Positions 53,766-62,015 of a stretch of DNA of 64,000 nucleotides are shown piece after piece. Positions within the stretch are counted from its first letter, which is position 1, and every line of letters begins with the position of its first letter. The translations under genes were made by a program, and so were the position numbers. The stretch lies in NCBI RefSeq assembly GCF_000968135.1, contig NZ_FO538765.1, forward strand, positions 1,007,819 through 1,071,818, written 5' to 3'. The notes under the pieces were generated by a model that was given only the letters and a program-made list of their open reading frames with translations, was not told where the DNA came from and made no database searches. This DNA comes from Magnetospira sp. QH-2 (GTDB lineage: Bacteria; Pseudomonadota; Alphaproteobacteria; Rhodospirillales; Magnetospiraceae).

Positions 53766-54578
53766 ATGGCTAAATACTCGTTCAAGCCGGAAGGTGTCGG
53801 CAACGGGCCGAACCAACAGGCACGGGTATCGGAGAATATCCTGGCCCAGCTCTATCACAAGGAGCTGGACCCGCCGTTTCGCGCGCCGCCGGTGCGCGGC
53901 GTGCGCTTTGCCGCCATTTTCTCGGTGGTGGCGCTGGTGCTGTTCTCGGCTACTTTGTTCTATAAGTTCAATAACTTCATCCTGCTTCGGGAAGACGTCT
54001 ATACCAAGGGCGGCAACCTCCAAGCCGCCTTGCAGCGTCGGTCCAATCTGTTTGGAAATCTGGTCAAGCTGACCTTGAACCACGCGGCCTTGGAGCATTC
54101 GATCTTTTTTAATGCCTCTGATTCCCGTGCCGATATCATCAAGGAAAGCAAGTTGCCCGATGCCATCGCCGAACAACTTCTCAAGGGCATCCCGAGCCTT
54201 CCTGATGGCGGTTTGGGGGGTGATTGGGACAAGGTACTGCAGAGCTTGAATGGGGACGGATCGGTGGAATCTTCGCTCGGGCGCTTGTTAGCCGTGGTTG
54301 AGCAATATCCGGACGTCAAATCGGCGGAGACCTACAAGGAAGCCATGAGGTCCTTGGTGGAAATCGAGGACCGAATCGCCACCCGGCGCATGGAGTTCCA
54401 TATGTCCCTGCGCGAATATAACGTCAACGTGTCCAAGTTCCCCTGGTATCTGCTGGCCAAAATGACCGATTTCAAGCGCATCGACTACTTTACGACCACC
54501 GAAGGCGCCTCTGCTCCGTCCATTACCCCGGACATTTTCGAGGATTTGTTGCAGATGGACCACAAGGATAAGAAATGA
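53766..54578 (+). CDS. mamQ: MamQ LemA-family protein
   Basis: A 270-aa, LemA-like magnetosome membrane protein essential for vesicle formation. One membrane helix (residues about 45-65) is followed by a long helical bundle (LEHSIFFNASDSRADIIKESKL, YKEAMRSLVEIEDRIATRRMEFHMSLREYNVNVSKFPW, the LemA hallmark). The stop codon overlaps the start of mamR by 4 nt. Confidence 0.94.
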   Translation: MAKYSFKPEGVGNGPNQQARVSENILAQLYHKELDPPFRAPPVRGVRFAAIFSVVALVLFSATLFYKFNNFILLREDVYTKGGNLQAALQRRSNLFGNLVKLTLNHAALEHSIFFNASDSRADIIKESKLPDAIAEQLLKGIPSLPDGGLGGDWDKVLQSLNGDGSVESSLGRLLAVVEQYPDVKSAETYKEAMRSLVEIEDRIATRRMEFHMSLREYNVNVSKFPWYLLAKMTDFKRIDYFTTTEGASAPSITPDIFEDLLQMDHKDKK

Positions 54579-54826
54579 TTTGGCGTTCACTGACCAGGGG
54601 AGGCATACTCCTGTCGGTTATTTCCGAGGCGGCGCGCCTCTGGGATATGGCGAGCCGCGACATTCGTCCGGCCCGCATCTATTCTAGCGCTGAGGCCGCG
54701 AAGCTTTTGGGAACCGACCGTAAGAGCGTGCTGCTCCTGATCAAGGAGAACGCGATGAAAGCAAAGCAGATTAAAGGCAACTATCAGATCCTTGGCCAAA
54801 ACATCATAGATTATTTGAACAAATGA
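54575..54826 (+). CDS. mamR: MamR excisionase-like helix-turn-helix protein
   Basis: An 83-aa protein. The N-terminal 25 residues include a hydrophobic stretch. The C-terminal 50 form a MerR/excisionase-like winged helix-turn-helix (YSSAEAAKLLGTDRKSVLLLIKENAMKAKQIKGNYQILGQNIIDYLNK region). MamR affects crystal number and size in Magnetospirillum; DNA binding is predicted only. It overlaps mamQ and mamB by 4 nt on each side, so the three genes are translationally coupled. Confidence 0.9.
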   Translation: MIWRSLTRGGILLSVISEAARLWDMASRDIRPARIYSSAEAAKLLGTDRKSVLLLIKENAMKAKQIKGNYQILGQNIIDYLNK

Positions 54827-55704
54827 CCACAGCAGCTTGCAGAAAATGCCGGGATGAAGTCATCTGGTGGGCATTCTTCATCAACATCGGGCAGACCACC
54901 TACAAGGGGGTTCTGGGTGTTCTCAGCGGATCAGCGGCGCTGGTCGCCGACGCCATGCACTCCGGTGCCGACGTGGTTGCCACCTTGGTCACCATGTTCA
55001 GCGTCAAGGTCTCGGACAAGAAAGCCGATGAGAAGTATCCCTTCGGGTACGGCAATATCCAATTCATCGCCTCGTCCATCGTCGGGCTGATCCTGTTTTT
55101 CGGCGCCTTGTACCTGATGTACGAATCGACCATGCAGATCATCGCCGGGAACACATCGTCGCCCAGCCCGTTCGCGGTTCTGGGCGCCATCGTGTCCATC
55201 GCCACCAACGAATTGATGTTCCGCTACCAAAGCTGCGTCGGTCGTCAAAACAACAGTCCGGCGATTATCGCCAATGCCTGGGACAACCGTTCCGATGCCT
55301 TGTCATCCGTTGCGGTGCTGATCGGCATCGTCGCCGCTGTTGTCGGTTTCCCCATTGCTGACCGTCTGGCCGCCATCGGCGTCGGCATTCTGGTCGCCAA
55401 GATCGGTATCGAGTTGAACATCGACGCCATCAACGGCTTGATGGATACCTCGGTCGAAAATGATGTGCTGGTGGATGCCTACAACATCGCCAAGGATTCG
55501 CAGCATGTTCACGGGGTGCACTATATTCGCGGCCGTAACGTCGGCGAGGACGTCCATCTGGACATTAACATCTATGTTGATGCGGATCTGAAGGTCTTCG
55601 AGAGCGACTTGGTGGCCGATGCCATCCGACGCAAGATCGAAGCGGAAGTGGACCATGTGCGCGACGTGCATGTGGGCGTAACACCGGTTCGCATCGCCGC
55701 CTGA
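54823..55704 (+). CDS. mamB: MamB cation diffusion facilitator
   Basis: A 293-aa CDF transporter essential both for magnetosome vesicle formation and for iron import. Metal-site patterns are H-x3-D (MHSGAD) and D-x3-D (WDNRSDALSS), differing from the Y/H pattern of MamM. The C-terminal cytoplasmic domain spans about residues 205-290. It opens MTTAACRKCRDEVIWWAFF, with the CxxC of MamB. The start overlaps mamR. Confidence 0.95.
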   Translation: MTTAACRKCRDEVIWWAFFINIGQTTYKGVLGVLSGSAALVADAMHSGADVVATLVTMFSVKVSDKKADEKYPFGYGNIQFIASSIVGLILFFGALYLMYESTMQIIAGNTSSPSPFAVLGAIVSIATNELMFRYQSCVGRQNNSPAIIANAWDNRSDALSSVAVLIGIVAAVVGFPIADRLAAIGVGILVAKIGIELNIDAINGLMDTSVENDVLVDAYNIAKDSQHVHGVHYIRGRNVGEDVHLDINIYVDADLKVFESDLVADAIRRKIEAEVDHVRDVHVGVTPVRIAA

Positions 55705-55765
55705 GCGCGAGGGGCCGGGATATCGGTTCCAGCCTCGCGGGGGAAACACTAAGCACGAGGCGGAC

Positions 55766-56533
55766 ATGAAAATCGAAAACTGGATCTTCCTCTTCGGGAT
55801 CGTGGTGATTCTCGGTATTGCCGGGGCTGCCATGCTGCCGGAACACCTGTGGGAAGACGATTTCCAGCAGTTCGAGATGTCTGCGGGAAGCGCATTGTCC
55901 GTGGGGCCCGGAGGTATCCCAGGGATCCAAGGCAATGCCGCCGATCCCAATCTGCATCCCGGCCATGTGCAGGGCCAAGGGCAAGGACGGGGACAAGGCC
56001 AGGTCCCCAAGGTCGGCCCCATGGGCCCCCCCACCGCGCAGACCGCCTTGTGGGGACCGGAATCAGGGCAGATGATCGCGCCCAATGGCCGAAACGTCGC
56101 CAATCTGCCGACCATGCCTTTCATGCAACGTCCGCAAAGCGCCCAGCAACCGCAACAACAAGCCCAACCGCCGAAGATGGCCGGGCTGGTTCCTTTCCGC
56201 GCGGCCAAGACCGTGCGCTACCAGGGCCGCGTGGAACGGGTCGTTCATCGCGGCGCCGCCGGAACGCCGGGGGCGGGTTGGGGGCAGATGCATATCTGGG
56301 TCGCCGACGGGGTCAATCCGGTGCAGGAAGTATCCGTCGCGCCGGATTGGTGGGTGGTGCACCTGGGATGCAACGTCCAGAAGGGCTCCTATGTGCGGGG
56401 CGTGGCCTTTCAGTTCGATCAAAGGCAGCGGCCCGAGTCTTTCATCTATGCCAAGACCCTGGTACTGAACGGCAAGCTCTGCCAAATGCGCAATGACGAG
56501 GGCTTTGCCATCTGGTCCAACCAGCTCAACTAA
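55766..56533 (+). CDS. mamS: MamS magnetosome protein
   Basis: A 255-aa protein, longer than the usual roughly 180. One N-terminal membrane helix (residues about 5-24), then a Gly/Gln/Pro-rich insert (about 60-140) and a compact C-terminal domain (about 150-255: RYQGRVERVV, MHIWVADGVNPVQEVSVAPDWWVV, YAKTLVLNGKLCQMRN). That domain is recognisably the same as the end of MamX. It has no heme motif. MamS influences crystal size and organisation; its biochemical role is unknown. Confidence 0.9.
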   Translation: MKIENWIFLFGIVVILGIAGAAMLPEHLWEDDFQQFEMSAGSALSVGPGGIPGIQGNAADPNLHPGHVQGQGQGRGQGQVPKVGPMGPPTAQTALWGPESGQMIAPNGRNVANLPTMPFMQRPQSAQQPQQQAQPPKMAGLVPFRAAKTVRYQGRVERVVHRGAAGTPGAGWGQMHIWVADGVNPVQEVSVAPDWWVVHLGCNVQKGSYVRGVAFQFDQRQRPESFIYAKTLVLNGKLCQMRNDEGFAIWSNQLN

Positions 56534-56547
56534 GGGCGCGCGGGGCC

Positions 56548-57147
56548 ATGGCCATCTACCACAAAATCATGGAATGGCTTGCCGGGCTCAGAGTCGTGCT
56601 CTGGTTTCAGGTATTCTGGCATCGCACCGGCGGCAAGGTCGCCGTGGTTTTTATGGTGGTCGTCATCACCTTGGGAATCGCCTGGGAGTATTCCCACCTC
56701 AGCCTACAAGGCTGGACCGATCCGGAAACCAATCGCATTTTCCGCTCCCACTATGTGGGCCGCCTGGATGCGCCGACCCAGGAAACGTTTTTCGGTGGGC
56801 TGGTTAAGGTCTTTGCCCCGGAGCCGGAAATGAAGCTGATGGCCATCAAGCGAATTCCGCGCATCAAGCCCACCCAGCCCATGCCACATCCATACGTGGG
56901 CGCTTGTACCGATTGTCACCTTTACGAAGGCGGCCCGGGCCCCGGCACCCAGTATAAAACTCCGGTTGGGGCGCTGTTGGAACAGATGTCAAAGGTCCGC
57001 AAGCTGGGCCCGCCTCTGCGCCCGGATTCAGAGATGCCCCATCCCCCAGCGGGCCGCTGTATCAAATGCCACGATATCGTCGTTCAGGTTCCGGCCAATC
57101 CCGCGGCCGATACCGGCTTTGCCTGGCAGCTGCCGAACTTGCGGTAG
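56548..57147 (+). CDS. mamT: MamT magnetochrome protein
   Basis: A 199-aa protein with one N-terminal membrane helix (residues about 30-50) and two c-type heme motifs, CTDCH at residue 120 and CIKCH at 171, each behind a PHP element in the magnetochrome manner. It is the last recognisable gene of the mamAB cluster and takes part in iron redox during crystal maturation. No mamU follows; the next gene is a cupin-like phosphorylase. Confidence 0.93.
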   Translation: MAIYHKIMEWLAGLRVVLWFQVFWHRTGGKVAVVFMVVVITLGIAWEYSHLSLQGWTDPETNRIFRSHYVGRLDAPTQETFFGGLVKVFAPEPEMKLMAIKRIPRIKPTQPMPHPYVGACTDCHLYEGGPGPGTQYKTPVGALLEQMSKVRKLGPPLRPDSEMPHPPAGRCIKCHDIVVQVPANPAADTGFAWQLPNLR

Positions 57148-57203
57148 CGACCCGCGCCGCCGTAGCGGCACCTTTCCCCACAAAGAAGAGGAGTTCACCC
57201 GCC

Positions 57204-57485
57204 ATGTTGAAGGTCAACGAGTATTTCGAAGGCGCGGTGAAATCAATTGGCTTTCAGAGCGAGACCCTGCCCGCAAGTGTCGGCGTGATGGCCCCCGGCG
57301 ACTATGAGTTTGGCACGTCGCAGAAAGAAACCATGACCGTCATCAGCGGTGCCCTGATCGTTCGACTTCCCGGAGAGGACGACTGGCAGACCTTCGCGCC
57401 CAACCAGTCCTTTCAGGTCGATGCGGACCGCAAGTTTCTGGTCAAGGTGTTGGTGGATACGGCCTATTTATGTACTTACGAGTAG
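57204..57485 (+). CDS. ppnP: Pyrimidine/purine nucleoside phosphorylase PpnP-like (DUF1255)
   Basis: A 93-aa cupin-fold protein matching the YaiE/PpnP family: [16 protein letters not shown] at the start, [23 protein letters not shown] in the centre, [10 protein letters not shown] near the end. The family cleaves a broad range of nucleosides with phosphate. It is 56 bp from mamT in the same direction with an AGAGGAG ribosome site, so read-through from the mam operon is possible. A short hairpin (57484-57500) follows. Confidence 0.87.
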   Translation: MLKVNEYFEGAVKSIGFQSETLPASVGVMAPGDYEFGTSQKETMTVISGALIVRLPGEDDWQTFAPNQSFQVDADRKFLVKVLVDTAYLCTYE

Positions 57486-57638
57486 GGAGAACACCTCCCT
57501 TATGGCCGCGCCAGATCATCAATCTGTAATTTAGGACGGACGATCATGGGGGTTTGTGTCAATCCACCTTACAAATTTGAAATAGTCTAATTTGCGGCAG
57601 GCCTAGAAAGCGATGATTGCCAGAAAGGTACCTGTTAT

Positions 57639-57654
57639 TGGTATGTTTCTTGCT
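57639..57654 (+). promoter_or_regulatory. Sigma-54-type (-24/-12) promoter before the PEP-CTERM gene
   Basis: TGGTATG (57639-57645), 4 nt, then TTGCT (57650-57654): the GG and GC doublets have the exact spacing required for RpoN promoters. It lies about 70 bp before the PEP-CTERM gene start. PEP-CTERM genes are known to be controlled by RpoN with PrsK/PrsR in some bacteria. The rest of the 57486-57722 gap shows nothing else clear. Confidence 0.6.
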
Positions 57655-57722
57655 ATGTGATTTGAGTGTGGGCGAATAAAATACAGGTTCTTTGAAAGCA
57701 CAACTCAACGGAGCGAATAAAA

Positions 57723-58313
57723 ATGAAAAACATGTTTAAACACGGTTTGGGTGTTGCCTTGTTGGCGGTGACGGTTTTCATTGGTGATCGGGCTGATGCG
57801 GTTCCCATCGTTTTCCAAGGCGATCTTACGGACGGTACCCTGCATTACGGTGCCTCGGCCAACAATGGCCTATCCAGTCCGAGCGGATGGGATTTCTGGA
57901 CCTTTACGGCCTCGGCAGGTGACGTTGTCACCGTCACCAATCGCCGCAATGAGTACTATCTTGATCCGATCATGGGTGTCTGGTTCGGCTTGGAGAGTGA
58001 TACTTCGGCATTCAGCAGCTTGTACTCAAGCACAGCCAATGCCATCAGCATCGGCGGTGCCGATGATACTCTAGGCAATACCTTTGGTGGGCCGTATGGG
58101 GATCCACAACTGATCTTCACCGCAGCTTACACGGGCCTCTATATGGTCGCCACCGCAGATCATACCGCCGGTAGCTATAACTGCTCCGGCCCCTGCGACT
58201 ATACCCTTCAAGTGACAGGTGCTAGCGCGGTGCCGGAACCGGCCTCTCTGGCGCTTTTCGGTGCAGGTCTGATCGGCTTGGGCTGGACCCGTCGGCGCAA
58301 GGCGGTGGCCTAA
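57723..58313 (+). CDS. PEP-CTERM sorting-signal protein
   Basis: A 196-aa secreted protein. The signal peptide (MKNMFKHGLGVALLAVTVF) is followed by a Thr/Ser/Gly-rich beta-type domain with two Cys near the end (NCSGPC) and the sorting tail VPEPASLALFGAGLIGLGWTRRRK: the P-E-P motif, a hydrophobic helix and an Arg cluster. It is the only exosortase A substrate recognised in this window, 35 kb from xrtA. It has its own sigma-54-type promoter and is followed by a long palindromic repeat. Function of the middle domain unknown. Confidence 0.9.
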   Translation: MKNMFKHGLGVALLAVTVFIGDRADAVPIVFQGDLTDGTLHYGASANNGLSSPSGWDFWTFTASAGDVVTVTNRRNEYYLDPIMGVWFGLESDTSAFSSLYSSTANAISIGGADDTLGNTFGGPYGDPQLIFTAAYTGLYMVATADHTAGSYNCSGPCDYTLQVTGASAVPEPASLALFGAGLIGLGWTRRRKAVA

Positions 58314-58335
58314 GCACATAATTGTTTTGCGGCTA

Positions 58336-58434
58336 GATCACGTCGTGTTTGATCGGATTCGATCAAACACGACGTGATCGATTCCAATAGGCGCGCGGGT
58401 GTCCAACGGGTCCGATCGAAACCGTCACGCGCTA
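58336..58434. repeat. Dispersed intergenic double-hairpin repeat, copy 3 (20-bp perfect palindrome)
   Basis: The first hairpin is the best preserved of the family: 20 paired bases (58336-58355 with 58360-58379) around a GATT loop. The second (about 58391-58434) is weaker than in copies 1 and 2. It lies between the convergent PEP-CTERM gene and the coiled-coil membrane protein gene. Confidence 0.85.
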
Positions 58435-58449
58435 AAGTCCGTTGCGGCC

Positions 58450-59418
58450 CTACCCCCGCACATTCCCTTCTACGGTGAAGTGCTCGATGAGGATCTGGCG
58501 CAGACCCCAGAGGTCGCCATCCTCGACGACGATGCGGAACAGGTGCTGACGGTCGAATCGCTGCACCAACTGCATGATCTGTTCGGCCTCGCGCAGCAGC
58601 TTGGAGATGGCTTGGCGGACCTGGGTATTGCTCTTGCTCAGGGTCTTCATCTGGTCGAGGGTTTCCGGGTGGGCCTCCAACTGAGCCTTCATGGCGCGGA
58701 AGAACACGTTCTTGTCGCCGGTGGCGTAGGCATTGACCATTTCGCCGATGAATTCGCGCACCTCGCGCTTGGAGTATCCGGCATCCTCGCGCAGGACCCG
58801 GACCAAGCTGGTGCAGGTGACGCTAAGGTCGGACAGGGCGACGTTGAACAGATTGACCAGCATGGCCAAGTCAGACATTTCGTCGCGCTCCTCGTCCACC
58901 GCGCCGCCTTGGGCTGCGGCCACGGGGGCGGGCATGTTCTGCAAGGTGGTGGTCAGGGCGGTGAGGCCGGAGGACTGGTTCTCCAGCGCGGCTGCCATGT
59001 CCTGGGCGAGGGATTTGTGGGCTGTCAGGTCGGCGACGAGAATCTCGCGGCTCTGGCGGGTTTCCTCGGCGACCTTTTGGACGCCTTCGCCGATGGTTTC
59101 GACCATATCCGATTGCTTGGACATCAGGTTGCCGACCATGGAAACTTGGCTGCCAATATTCATCAACACATTGAGGCCCAGCACCGCCCCCAAAGGCAGA
59201 ACGGCGACCAGGAAGATGAAGCCCATCTCGCTGGGTAGCATGGAAAACAGGTTGCCCCAACCGACCCAATAGGAAATGTAGAACAGGCACAGCAGGATCC
59301 AGACCCCGGATCCAATCAGGCCAGCGCGTCCGAAGCCCGCGCTGAGCGGTGTGGCGTTGTCCTGGTCGTTGTCATCCATGGTCGCTTGGTCCACCATCTG
59401 GTCTGTCCCTAAATACAT
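58450..59418 (-). CDS. Two-helix membrane protein with coiled coil, unknown
   Basis: A 322-aa protein. Two membrane helices (residues about 32-50 and 65-85) are followed by a coiled-coil region (about 95-165) and a helical C-terminal domain (about 180-320: EFIGEMVNAYATGDKNVFFRAMKAQLEAHPETLDQMKTLSKSN region). The start of the coiled coil resembles the signalling part of chemoreceptors but lacks their hairpin tip. It is 62 bp downstream of the HPt-acidic gene and near mipZ. It could be a MamY-like chain-positioning or a polar scaffold protein; the topology fits, but I cannot confirm homology. Confidence 0.6.
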   Translation of the reverse strand: MYLGTDQMVDQATMDDNDQDNATPLSAGFGRAGLIGSGVWILLCLFYISYWVGWGNLFSMLPSEMGFIFLVAVLPLGAVLGLNVLMNIGSQVSMVGNLMSKQSDMVETIGEGVQKVAEETRQSREILVADLTAHKSLAQDMAAALENQSSGLTALTTTLQNMPAPVAAAQGGAVDEERDEMSDLAMLVNLFNVALSDLSVTCTSLVRVLREDAGYSKREVREFIGEMVNAYATGDKNVFFRAMKAQLEAHPETLDQMKTLSKSNTQVRQAISKLLREAEQIMQLVQRFDRQHLFRIVVEDGDLWGLRQILIEHFTVEGNVRG

Positions 59419-59479
59419 TGATCGACAGGCTATTTTCCGAACCCGGCGTTAACAAAGCCTGAAAATATCACCGTCGCCC

Positions 59480-61066
59480 TTACAATAGGTCGATCCATTC
59501 GTCATCATCGTCCTTGGCTTTAGCTTTTTCCGGTTTCTTTTTCAGGTCGGCGGGCTTGGAGGCCTTGGGGCGGCGTCCGAAGATGGAGTCAAAAAACCGT
59601 GCCAATGGATGGCGGCCATCCTTGGTTGCGCCCCAGCGATAGCGATTGTGATAGCTGCTCTCTTCCTCGGTAAAGCCCTTGTGGCGGCGCTTGGTTTTCT
59701 TGTTTCGGCTGCTGTGATTGCCGAGCAGATCATCAATCTCGTCATCCACGGTGATTTTGCGGTCTTCGTCGCGCAAAAAATCCCAATCGTCTTCGTCATC
59801 GGTGCTGGGCTTGGTAATGACCGGGTCGGGGTCCGGCTCTTTTTCGGGCTCGCGTTCTGGCACGGGCGCGGGATCCGGCGTATCGGCCTGTTCAGCTTGG
59901 ACGTCGATGTCGGCATCGACCTCCGGCGTGGGGGGGGATTCCGGGGCGGCGGCCTGCTCTCGCTCGGGTTCCGGCTCTGGTTCTTCTTCGACGACGGGAA
60001 GCGGATCGGGCAAGGGCTCGGGAATGGGCTCCGCTTCCTCTGCCTTGATTTCTTCGGGGGCTTCCTTGGGCGAGGCCACCTTTTTCTTGGCTTTGACGGG
60101 GGCCGGCTCATCTTCCATCAGCGCGAGCAGTTCGTCGGTGGTCTCCGTCACGGGTTCGGGTTCAGGATCCGTTGCCACAACGGTTTCGGTCTCTTCCGGG
60201 TCGGTCAGGTCGGCCAAGGCTTCTTCCATGGCTTCAATGGCGGCTTCCGGTTCGCGGGCCCCGTCGATTTCATCCACCTTGTGCAGCATCTCGGCATTGC
60301 CCGGCGCCAGCACCCGGCGGGCCGACTGGGCCCAGGCCTCGAACAATTCCTTGTCCTTTGCCTCCGGGTCGACGGGCGGTGATTCGGGGGCGGCCTCGAG
60401 GGCCGGTTCCGCCTCGGACGGCGCCGGGGTCTCGGCGACCGGTTCGGGATTGCCCTGCTTGGCCGCCGCCTGTTCGAGGATGCGGCTCCAGGGCTGTTTG
60501 TCCTCTTCCTTATCCTTGGGTGCGGGAAGATCAGAGGGCGCGATATCGTCGGCGGGGTGGTCATAAGGCGCCATGCCCTCGGGCTGGCCGGTCTTGTCCT
60601 CGCGGGCATGGTCGGCCAGCGCGTCGGTGGCCGCGGAGTCCGGCTGATGAGTCGGATTCAGGGGCACGTTCCAGCCGAAAGCGGGTTTGTCATCGTGAAC
60701 GGGCAACGGGACCGGTCCGGCCTGAGCCGCGGCGGATTGAAGTTCCGTTTCGGCCTTTTGGATCTGGCTCTGAAGCTTCTGCACCGATTCCCGCAACAGG
60801 TCGAGCACCGGTGGCGAGGCATTGAGCTTGTCAGTCTTGAGAGTCTGCACCAAGTATTGGGCGCTCTCGGAAAGCTGGGCAATGGGCTCGTAGCCGAAGG
60901 CTTCGGCGCCGCCCTTGACCACGTGAAGGGAGCGCTCGGCGCGAATCAACGCGGCTTTTTCCAAGGCCGGTTCGGCACCGAGAAGATCAAGGGTGCCCTC
61001 CAGGTCGGCGGCGGCCCCGGCAGCTTCGCTGAGGAATGTCTGACGATATTGCGTGAAGAAGGTCAC
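59480..61066 (-). CDS. HPt-domain protein with long acidic disordered region
   Basis: A 528-aa protein. Residues about 1-110 form a four-helix histidine phosphotransfer-like domain with the candidate phospho-acceptor His48 in RSLHVVKGGAEAFG (compare A-H-x-L-K-G of HPt domains). Residues about 130-430 are an acidic, Pro/Glu/Ala-rich disordered region with E-P-E-P runs. The C terminus is basic, then ends with a short acidic DDDDEWIDLL. No kinase or receiver is encoded nearby. It is divergent from mipZ and upstream of the coiled-coil membrane protein, suggesting a polar or division-related complex. No known family name. Confidence 0.7.
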   Translation of the reverse strand: MTFFTQYRQTFLSEAAGAAADLEGTLDLLGAEPALEKAALIRAERSLHVVKGGAEAFGYEPIAQLSESAQYLVQTLKTDKLNASPPVLDLLRESVQKLQSQIQKAETELQSAAAQAGPVPLPVHDDKPAFGWNVPLNPTHQPDSAATDALADHAREDKTGQPEGMAPYDHPADDIAPSDLPAPKDKEEDKQPWSRILEQAAAKQGNPEPVAETPAPSEAEPALEAAPESPPVDPEAKDKELFEAWAQSARRVLAPGNAEMLHKVDEIDGAREPEAAIEAMEEALADLTDPEETETVVATDPEPEPVTETTDELLALMEDEPAPVKAKKKVASPKEAPEEIKAEEAEPIPEPLPDPLPVVEEEPEPEPEREQAAAPESPPTPEVDADIDVQAEQADTPDPAPVPEREPEKEPDPDPVITKPSTDDEDDWDFLRDEDRKITVDDEIDDLLGNHSSRNKKTKRRHKGFTEEESSYHNRYRWGATKDGRHPLARFFDSIFGRRPKASKPADLKKKPEKAKAKDDDDEWIDLL

Positions 61067-61183
61067 CGGCGGGTGTTTCCCCCAAATTTGTCCGAGAACA
61101 GGCTCCGACTCTTTTCAAGTCCGCGATAATACCGGATAATCCCCGCGCGCGCCCCCAAAAGAGGCGCCCCAGGGGACCAAAGT

Positions 61184-62011
61184 ATGACCGATTCAAGCAC
61201 CTATACCATTGTCGTGGGCAACGAGAAAGGGGGCTCGGGCAAGACCACCACCGCCATGCATTTGGTGGTTGCCTTGTTGCGCATGGGTTTCCGTGTGGCC
61301 AGCTTTGATCTGGACCGCCGACAGCGCAGCTTCACCCGCTATATGAGTAATCGCAAAACGCTGGTGGATTCGCGGAAGATCGACCTGCCCATGCCCGACC
61401 ACTGGGACCCGCGTCACCTGAATAAGCTGGCCAAGGACGGCCCGCGCCCGGAAGAAACAGTGGCGGCGCTGATTACCTCGACTCAAAAGAGCCACGACTT
61501 TCTCGTCATTGATTGTCCCGGCAACGATACGCTGCTGGCGCGGCAGGCTCATGCGGCGGCGGACATTCTGATTACTCCGGTGAACGACAGTTTGCTGGAT
61601 CTGGACTTGCTGGCGGAGATCGATGGCGAGGATCTGAAGGCCGCCCGCCCGGGGATCTATGCCCGCATGGTCTGGAACCAGCGCAAGATGCGCCTGGAGC
61701 GGGACCGCAAAGGGCTCGACTGGATCGTGCTGCGCAACCGGCTGGGCAATTTCGCCGACCATAACAAGCAACTGATGTCCACGGCTTTGGGGGATCTGTC
61801 GAAAAATCTCGGATTCCGTCTCGCCGACGGGTTCAAGGAGCGGGTGGTCTACCGGCAACTGTTCCTGGCCGGGCTGACGGTGATGGATCTGGAAAACGAC
61901 GCCTTTTCGGTCAAACAGACCAAATCCTATGACATGGCCCGCGAGGAAATGCGCAACCTGCTGCGATTCCTTCACCTGCCGGATATCAACGAGCGGATTG
62001 ATCGGGTTTAG
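61184..62011 (+). CDS. mipZ: MipZ division-plane positioning ATPase
   Basis: A 275-aa ParA/MinD-superfamily ATPase. The deviant Walker A motif is NEKGGSGKTTTAMHL (residues about 13-27), with the signature Lys, followed by FDLDRRQRSFTRY (Walker A') and FLVIDCPGNDTLLARQAHAAAD. The long insert and the WNQRKMRLERDRKGLDWIVLRNRL stretch are typical of MipZ rather than chromosome-partitioning ParA. MipZ inhibits FtsZ near the poles in alphaproteobacteria. It is divergent from the HPt-acidic gene across about 117 bp. Confidence 0.92.
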   Translation: MTDSSTYTIVVGNEKGGSGKTTTAMHLVVALLRMGFRVASFDLDRRQRSFTRYMSNRKTLVDSRKIDLPMPDHWDPRHLNKLAKDGPRPEETVAALITSTQKSHDFLVIDCPGNDTLLARQAHAAADILITPVNDSLLDLDLLAEIDGEDLKAARPGIYARMVWNQRKMRLERDRKGLDWIVLRNRLGNFADHNKQLMSTALGDLSKNLGFRLADGFKERVVYRQLFLAGLTVMDLENDAFSVKQTKSYDMAREEMRNLLRFLHLPDINERIDRV

Positions 62012-62015
62012 GGAC

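Noticed and set aside
59880-60130. Acidic repeat-rich stretch as a possible separate plus-strand Ser/Gly-rich protein
   Set aside because: The minus-strand gene reads through as an HPt protein with an acidic linker; the plus frame is its complement with no start context.
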